Shown here: in pieces, positions 58,521 through 64,000 of the stretch | Numbering within the stretch: the first letter of the stretch is position 1 | Layout of the letters: the number at the start of each line of letters is the position of its first letter | Assembly (NCBI RefSeq): GCF_004167665.1 | Contig: NZ_SEWE01000010.1 | Span: forward strand, 1-64,000 | Source: Hymenobacter persicinus | Lineage (GTDB): Bacteria; Bacteroidota; Bacteroidia; Cytophagales; Hymenobacteraceae | Direction of reading: 5' to 3' | Length of the DNA: 64,000 nucleotides | Notes under the pieces: model-generated | The model's database searches: none | Told to the model about the DNA's origin: nothing | The model's input: only the letters and a program-made list of their open reading frames with translations | Position numbers and translations under genes: made by a program

Positions 58521-59024
58521 TTATTGGAGGTAGTGATACAGAGCCTTTAAAGCAACGATTCCACCCCACGAAATCAGACCAATTACAACGAATAAAATGC
58601 TGAATATCAGTACTATTAATCCCTTGCCTGATCCTGTGTGCTTACCAGTAGCATAATGGTCTTTTAAAAGCCTAACATTCTTCTCGTTGCTCTTGTAGGC
58701 GAAATCGAACAGGTTGCCCAGAATCGGCACAGCTCCCACGATGGTGTCGATAAGGATGTTGAGGGCCATGCGCACGACCACCGCGCCGCTGGCTCCGTGG
58801 CGCATCATGGTCAGCAACAAAGCTCCGGACACGGCAAATGTGGACAGGTCGCCGATAACCGGAATCAGCCCCAGCAGCGGGTCGAGGCCGAAGCGGAACC
58901 GGGTGCCGGGCAGCTGAAACTGGCTGTCCATGAGGCGGGCCACGCGCTCCACCCAGCGCAGGCGCTCATCGGTATCGAAGGAAGCGGAAGCGGGCGGGGT
59001 GGGCTGATTGCGAACGGGCTGCAT
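58521..59024 (-). CDS. DUF4112 membrane protein, chimeric host/element gene
   Basis: A 167-residue protein of family DUF4112 (about residues 20-120: WVERVARLMDSQFQLPGTRF, FGLDPLLGLIPVIGDLSTF, PILGNLFDFAYKSNEKNV) with C-terminal membrane segments. The part before the direct repeat is GC-rich host sequence; the last 60 codons after it are AT-rich element sequence, although they match the displaced native end in length and pattern. The gene thus stays intact after integration. The function of the family is unknown. Its stop lies about 95 bases from the integrase ATG. Confidence 0.9.
   Translation of the reverse strand: MQPVRNQPTPPASASFDTDERLRWVERVARLMDSQFQLPGTRFRFGLDPLLGLIPVIGDLSTFAVSGALLLTMMRHGASGAVVVRMALNILIDTIVGAVPILGNLFDFAYKSNEKNVRLLKDHYATGKHTGSGKGLIVLIFSILFVVIGLISWGGIVALKALYHYLQ
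58683..58705. repeat. Right attachment repeat (attR) inside DUF4112
   Basis: Identical to 42400-42422. The sequence switches from AT-rich to GC-rich at this point. Confidence 0.93.
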
Positions 59025-59173
59025 GGGAGAGTTTTTTTCGTCTTAAACGCGGGCCGCGGGCAAACGGCCGACCGACCAAGGCCGGAAAATCGTAGGGAAG
59101 CCTGCCAACCACTTGGCGCCTGCGACGGTTGTTGTCTTCCCGTTCTTTCTACCACCTAAAAAACTGTTTTGCT

Positions 59174-60158
<985 letters not shown>

Positions 60159-60163
<5 letters not shown>

Positions 60164-60427
60164 AGCGGTGAAATGGTGGAGTAGTGAAGTGGTGAATTGC
60201 CGTTCCGCTGGGGCTGGTGTCCTGCTTGGCATGGCGAGCAAGGCGAAGCAATCCGTCATTTGAAACGCCACAAACCCTGTTGACCAAGAAGCCCCGACGT
60301 TGCGCGAACGTCGGGGCTTTTTAGTGTAGATAGAATAAGGCATTGCCGCCGCTTGAGGCGCGAAATGTCGTGCCTCCTCGCAATGACAGGAGATGAACTC
60401 ACCAGTTCACTACCTCACCGCCTTACC
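60159..60427. repeat. Intergenic inverted repeat with embedded dispersed repeat
   Basis: The left arm (60159-60197, ggtaaagcggtgaaatggtg and on) and right arm (60398-60427) are imperfect complements, and related in sequence to the repeat at 3935-4061. Between them lies a copy of the GAAGCAATCCGT-type dispersed repeat (from 60230) with its terminator, and near 60377 the reverse word CCTCGCAATGACA. The two arms include the stop codons of both converging genes. Confidence 0.75.
60289..60322 (+). terminator. Intrinsic terminator after the aldo/keto reductase
   Basis: AAGCCCCGACGTT stem with a GCGCG loop followed by TTTTTA. It closely resembles the terminator at 23412-23447. Confidence 0.85.
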
Positions 60428-61863
60428 GGAGGGAGCAGGTCAATCAGGCCGTCTTCGCTGACTACGATGGCCATGCAGGCGTAGTGGCTGCTTTCCACGT
60501 AGCGCAGAGCGGAGTTGTAGCGGGAGCCGCGGGAGGAGTCACCCTTTTCGGTAGCCAGGCCGTCGAGGATGGCCCCGATGGCATAGCAGATACCCGACGG
60601 GTCAATGAACACGGCTCCGTCGATGTTGGTCACCAGCCGCAGCACCGAGGGCGTCATGATGCGGGGCGTGACACGGAAGCACTGCCGGGTGAGGCGCACG
60701 GCTTCCTGGGCGGCACCTTCCGATATCACCAGGATGGTACCGTTGGTTTGCTTAGTAGCCTTGAGCGTGAGCTCCCACAAGTACGCAATGCCCGCCGCAT
60801 CGACGGTGGGAAATACGTGGTTGATGGCCCGGGCAAAGTTTTCCTCGTCCACGCGGCCCTGAGGCAGGCGGGGGGTGTTGGTGACCACCTTCATCATCAC
60901 GTTGCCGCTGTGGCTGAGCTCCCAGCTGTAGTGCTTGGTGAAGTGGACCGTGAACAGCGGCTCGTAGTGCGGGTCGCTGGGCTCGACCAAGTGGCCCAGG
61001 CCGAAGACGTTGGCCGCGTCGGTAATCAGGGACGTGCGGCCCTCACTGAGCTCCAGTAGCTTACGAATGGAGCGGTGGTCGCGCAGGGTGATGGGGGTTT
61101 CGAGCGTCAGCACGGGCACCACGGCGGGGTGGTGGCGCCGGGCGACGAGCATGGTGCCCACGCCTTCGTCGCCCTCGTGGCGCAGGGCCGCCACACCGTT
61201 GCAGGCATCGTAGAGGCCGTGGTTGCCGGCGGCGGGACGCAGCATAAACCGGCGCCCGGCGGCCCGCAGCACCTCGTTGTAGTCGCGGTCCAGCACCGGC
61301 CGGTCGTCGTCGGTGTCGGTTTCGCGCAGGGCCCGGGAGCAGTCCTGCAGAAACTCCTGCACCGCCGCCGACAGCAAGGAGCTGGAGCGCATGCCGACCT
61401 GGGGCGGCAGGGAGTAGTAGCTCTGGAACGTTTCGGCCGAGAGCTGGAGCACGACCACCACCAGGTAGCCGTTCAAGCTCACGGGCAGGGAGCAAAAGCT
61501 CAGCCGGTCCTCCTGGTGGCGCTCAATCAGTCCGTTGAGAAGCTGCTCGGTGGCCGAGCGCATCAAATCGTACCAGCGCAGCTTCTCGAACCGGTCGTGG
61601 TCGGTGGGGTGCAGGTGATAGACCACGTCGCGGGGGCCGTCGGGCTCCAGGCTCGCGGCCCGGGCCTTGACGTCGGCAAAGTCCGCGGGCTTGTAGCGGT
61701 GGGTGGGGGGCTCAATGACGACGGCCTGGGGCTCGTCGGTTTCACGGGCCGAGGCCAGGCCCAGCAGGAAAACCTCGGGCTTCAGATTTCGGTCGAGCAA
61801 ATTAAAAACACCATCGGCAAAAAGCTGGGCCGTGACGCGAAACAGGCTTTGGTGGTCCCACAT
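60415..61863 (-). CDS. Diadenylate cyclase (DAC/DisA_N)-like protein with N-terminal sensor region
   Basis: A 482-residue protein. The last 85 residues form a DAC-type nucleotide-binding domain: DGAVFIDPSG (DGA motif, D415) and SSRGSRYNSALRYVE at the position of the usual RHR motif (here R448-Y449-N450). The preceding 390 residues are a sensor-like region of the kind called DACNV in related annotations (I recall the name; not verified). Canonical enzymes make c-di-AMP from two ATP. The change RHR to RYN leaves catalytic competence open. The start at ATG 61863 was chosen; a TTG at 61884 also opens the frame. Confidence 0.82.
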   Translation of the reverse strand: MWDHQSLFRVTAQLFADGVFNLLDRNLKPEVFLLGLASARETDEPQAVVIEPPTHRYKPADFADVKARAASLEPDGPRDVVYHLHPTDHDRFEKLRWYDLMRSATEQLLNGLIERHQEDRLSFCSLPVSLNGYLVVVVLQLSAETFQSYYSLPPQVGMRSSSLLSAAVQEFLQDCSRALRETDTDDDRPVLDRDYNEVLRAAGRRFMLRPAAGNHGLYDACNGVAALRHEGDEGVGTMLVARRHHPAVVPVLTLETPITLRDHRSIRKLLELSEGRTSLITDAANVFGLGHLVEPSDPHYEPLFTVHFTKHYSWELSHSGNVMMKVVTNTPRLPQGRVDEENFARAINHVFPTVDAAGIAYLWELTLKATKQTNGTILVISEGAAQEAVRLTRQCFRVTPRIMTPSVLRLVTNIDGAVFIDPSGICYAIGAILDGLATEKGDSSRGSRYNSALRYVESSHYACMAIVVSEDGLIDLLPPVRR

Positions 61864-62077
61864 GGGCAATTCGGGGCGGGGCAAACGAACGGGGAGGAAG
61901 GGCGTGAACCGGAAGGTACGGGAAAACGCGGCGGAAGGTGGTCGTCGGCCCGCACAAGATTCCGGGCCGGTAAGCCCAACAACGCCCTGCCGGCGCGGTT
62001 AGTGGGGAGAAACCCGCGTTCCGGCTTGCGAATGGGCGGCGGCGGGTGTAACTTAGATATTCCAGCCGCCGCCCGCC

Positions 62078-62338
62078 ATGTTTATCGATATCATCCTGGC
62101 CCTTGCCTGCGCCATGTCGTTTTTACCCCTCACCACGGGGTATTGCGCCTACAGCTACGGCCGCTCGTTCTGGCTGTGGTTTGCCCTGGGCTGGGTGCTC
62201 CCGATTGTCTCGTTTTTCCTCTTGTTTGCCCTGCTCTACCGCAAGGAAATGGACGGGGGAGAGCAGGCCCTAGCCCAGGCCAAGGAAATTCTGGCCGCCG
62301 CCGAGGCCCGCAGCGTCCGGCTCCGGGAGCCGGAATAA
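62078..62338 (+). CDS. Small membrane protein
   Basis: An 86-residue protein with two hydrophobic helices (about 2-24 and 30-53) and a charged, helical C-terminal tail. I do not recognise a family. The 214 bases before it hold no other gene. A weak hairpin with T-run follows at about 62362-62392. Confidence 0.7.
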   Translation: MFIDIILALACAMSFLPLTTGYCAYSYGRSFWLWFALGWVLPIVSFFLLFALLYRKEMDGGEQALAQAKEILAAAEARSVRLREPE

Positions 62339-62402
62339 GTCATTTGCTCCTTCTTTAATAAACGCCTGCCTGCACCCGGGTGGGCTTTTTTGGGGCCGAC
62401 CG

Positions 62403-63620
62403 CTACCAACTTTCCAGCCATTGCCGCACGCCCCGGGCGGCGGCAGCCCCAGTGCTGAAGCAGCCCTGAAGCAGATAGCCGCCCGTGGGAGCTTCCCAGT
62501 CGAGCATTTCACCGGCCACAAAAACTCCCGGCCGCGGCCGCAGCATCAGGTGTTCGTCTACCGCCGCCCAGTCGACGCCGCCGGCTGTGGAAATGGCCTC
62601 GTCCAAGGGCCGCAGCCCCGTTACGGGAATTGGCAGGTGCTGGAGTAGCTGGGTTAGTGCTTCCGCCGAGGCGGTGGCTTCGGCCGGGGCCAGCTCGCGC
62701 AGCAGCGTCGGTACGGGCCGGCCCAGGCGCAGCTGCTGCTCCAGAAAAACGGCCAACGACTTGCCGCCCCGGGGCTTGCGCAGTTTCTGCACCAGCTGTT
62801 CCGGCGTCAGGTCGGGCTTGAGGTTGAGCACGAGCGGAGCCGGGGCTGAAACGGCCAACGCCGTCCGCAGCGCGGGCGTGAGGGCGTAGACCGGCGTGCC
62901 TTCCAGCCCGTAGTCGGTCAGCATCAGCTCGCCCCGCACCGTAGTTTCGTCGCAACTCAGGGCAATGTTTTTGAGGGGGACGCGCCCGATTTTCTCCCGG
63001 AAAAAAGTCGACCACGCCACTTCCGCCCCGCAGTTGGAGGGCGCAAACGGTGCGCTGCCCACCCCGACGGCGGCTAGGGCCGCCACCCACTGTCCGTCGG
63101 AGCCGGTCTTGGCCCAGCTCGCCCCGCCCAGGGCCAGCACCGTGGCGGCTGGTTGCAGCTCGGTTTCCTGCCCGGTAGCCTCGTTGCGCATCCGTAGGCC
63201 AGTGGCCGAAAAACCCAGCCAGCGGTGGCGCACGTGCACTTCCACGCCCAACTCGTGCAGGCGCGTGAGCCAGGCGCGCAGCAGTTGAGCGGGCTTGTAG
63301 TCGGCCGTGGGAAACACCCGGCCGCTGGTGCCCACGAAGGTATCCAGTCCCAGGCTGGTCACCCACTGGCGCAGGTTGTCGGGGGAGAAGTCCGTCAGGA
63401 AGCGGGCAAACCGGCCTTGGTGGAGGCCGTAGCGGGTTGCGAAGCCGGGCTGCGGCTCGGCGTTGGTCAGATTAAACCCCCCGTGTCCGGCCACCAGAAA
63501 CTTGCGGCCCACCGTGGCCTGGGCCTCGTAGACCCGGACCCGGTACCCGGCTTCAGCCAGGTGCTGGGCAGCCAGCAGCCCGGCCGGTCCACCCCCGACA
63601 ACGGCAACGAATAAAGACAT
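62403..63620 (-). CDS. TIGR03862 family flavoprotein (HI0933-like)
   Basis: A 405-residue FAD-dependent protein. The N-terminal VAVVGGGPAGLLAAQHLAEA is a dinucleotide-binding Rossmann motif. GRKFLVAGHGGFNLTN and the C-terminal VFVAGEMLDWEAPTGGYLLQ are marks of the HI0933/TIGR03862 group. Substrate and reaction are not known. It is transcribed divergently from the antiporter gene. Confidence 0.93.
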   Translation of the reverse strand: MSLFVAVVGGGPAGLLAAQHLAEAGYRVRVYEAQATVGRKFLVAGHGGFNLTNAEPQPGFATRYGLHQGRFARFLTDFSPDNLRQWVTSLGLDTFVGTSGRVFPTADYKPAQLLRAWLTRLHELGVEVHVRHRWLGFSATGLRMRNEATGQETELQPAATVLALGGASWAKTGSDGQWVAALAAVGVGSAPFAPSNCGAEVAWSTFFREKIGRVPLKNIALSCDETTVRGELMLTDYGLEGTPVYALTPALRTALAVSAPAPLVLNLKPDLTPEQLVQKLRKPRGGKSLAVFLEQQLRLGRPVPTLLRELAPAEATASAEALTQLLQHLPIPVTGLRPLDEAISTAGGVDWAAVDEHLMLRPRPGVFVAGEMLDWEAPTGGYLLQGCFSTGAAAARGVRQWLESW

Positions 63621-63762
63621 AAGCAGCGGCTAAAGAGGCTGCAAGGTACGCGCGCCAGCAGTGCCGACCCAGCCCGGACCATACCCCAAATAGGCGGCTA
63701 GTCCGGCGCAATGGCTACGGCAGCCGTATAGCCGAGTTGATTTCTGCACCAAACCAGCATCT

Positions 63763-64000
63763 ATGGGGCCGTATACCATTCTGATCGGGCTGAGCATGGC
63801 CGTCATTCTATCCTATCTGTTCGACCTGGCCGCGCGGGCCACCAAGATTCCCTCGGTGCTCATGCTGCTGCTCACCGGCATTGCCCTGCGCCAAGCTGCC
63901 GACTACACCGACACGGTGGTGCGCATTCCGCAGGTGGTGCTGGAAATTTTCGGCATCATCGGCCTGATTATGATTGTGCTGGAAGGCGCCATGGATTTGA
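63763..64000 (+). CDS. Cation:proton antiporter, N-terminal part (cut by window end)
   Basis: 79 codons are visible from ATG 63763 with no stop before the window end. The sequence starts MGPYTILIGLSMAVILSYLF, then ARATKIPSVLMLLLTGIALR and IFGIIGLIMIVLEGAMDL. These are the first transmembrane helices of a CPA-type sodium/proton antiporter. The remainder lies outside the window. Confidence 0.82.
   Translation, partial: MGPYTILIGLSMAVILSYLFDLAARATKIPSVLMLLLTGIALRQAADYTDTVVRIPQVVLEIFGIIGLIMIVLEGAMDL

Larger units (their letters stand above)
42400..58705. mobile_element. Integrated AT-rich element in a DUF4112 gene
   Basis: A region of about 16.3 kb that is visibly AT-rich against GC-rich flanks. 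It is bounded by a 23-bp direct repeat (42400-42422 and 58683-58705), with a tyrosine recombinase gene 260 bases inside the right end. It carries a replication-protein gene, a serine recombinase, a regulator-poor cargo and no conjugation or capsid genes that I can recognise. It could be an integrated plasmid or a mobilisable island. The right end supplies a replacement 3' end for the disrupted gene. Confidence 0.93.

Noticed and set aside
42400..58705. Prophage
   Set aside because: No terminase, portal, capsid, tail or lysis genes are recognisable. The gene content suits an integrated plasmid or mobilisable island.

Overview
The window looks like a chromosomal piece of a GC-rich Bacteroidota, most like Hymenobacter or a close relative in the Cytophagales. 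The support is the gene families (a type IX secretion sorting domain, DUF3570, DUF4266, TIGR03862 and FucP-type transport), the scarcity of Shine-Dalgarno sites, and repeated TTG-N19..21-TAnnTTTG promoters, which are the Bacteroidota form. No rRNA gene and no CRISPR array was seen. Species is not determinable from the sequence alone.

Layout. 1-1640: a perfect tandem array of 402-bp units, each a complete tRNA-Glu(UUC) gene with promoter and terminator; the window begins inside a further copy. 1946-42093: ordinary host genes of high GC. They include gap, a lipid kinase, kdsB, a LysM protein, mutS2, a secreted phospholipase D-like protein with a tandem short paralogue, murB, a sugar transporter, an rRNA methyltransferase-like protein, a GH13 amylase, a copper-storage protein, recQ, a LexA/CI-like regulator, pirin, an M2 peptidase, an MtfA-SEC-C protein, a DbpA-type helicase and sseB. 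Two envelope redox operons follow: lipoprotein-SCO-cytochrome c, and thioredoxin-ApbE-DUF4266-DUF3570. 58521-64000 returns to host genes: DUF4112, an aldo/keto reductase, a diadenylate-cyclase-like protein, a flavoprotein and a cut-off antiporter.

42400-58705 is an AT-rich integrated element of about 16.3 kb, bounded by a 23-bp direct repeat and with a tyrosine recombinase next to its right end. It has inserted inside the coding sequence of a DUF4112 gene. The right end carries a replacement for the last 60 codons, so the host gene stays open; the displaced original 60 codons remain as a fragment at the left end. Inside are: a three-gene cluster ending in a caspase-like (His/Cys) protein; a polymerase-A/T7-RNAP-like replication protein with a structured region and iteron-like repeats; an L,D-transpeptidase; a two-gene module of a nucleosidase-phosphorylase/P-loop fusion followed by an overlapping AAA-like protein with a long helical C-terminus; a serine recombinase with a palindromic site; an ADP-ribosylglycohydrolase; a gene frameshifted at a G7 run; a remnant of a second replication protein; and a small basic protein.

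The best candidate for an undescribed system is the nucleosidase-NTPase plus AAA/TPR-like pair at 48211-52477. Its parts match the logic of known antiviral nucleotide-depletion systems (a sensor NTPase coupled to an effector that cleaves nucleotides), but I do not recognise this exact pairing. The caspase-like trio at 43017-44973 is the second candidate. Both are inferences from motifs and gene order.
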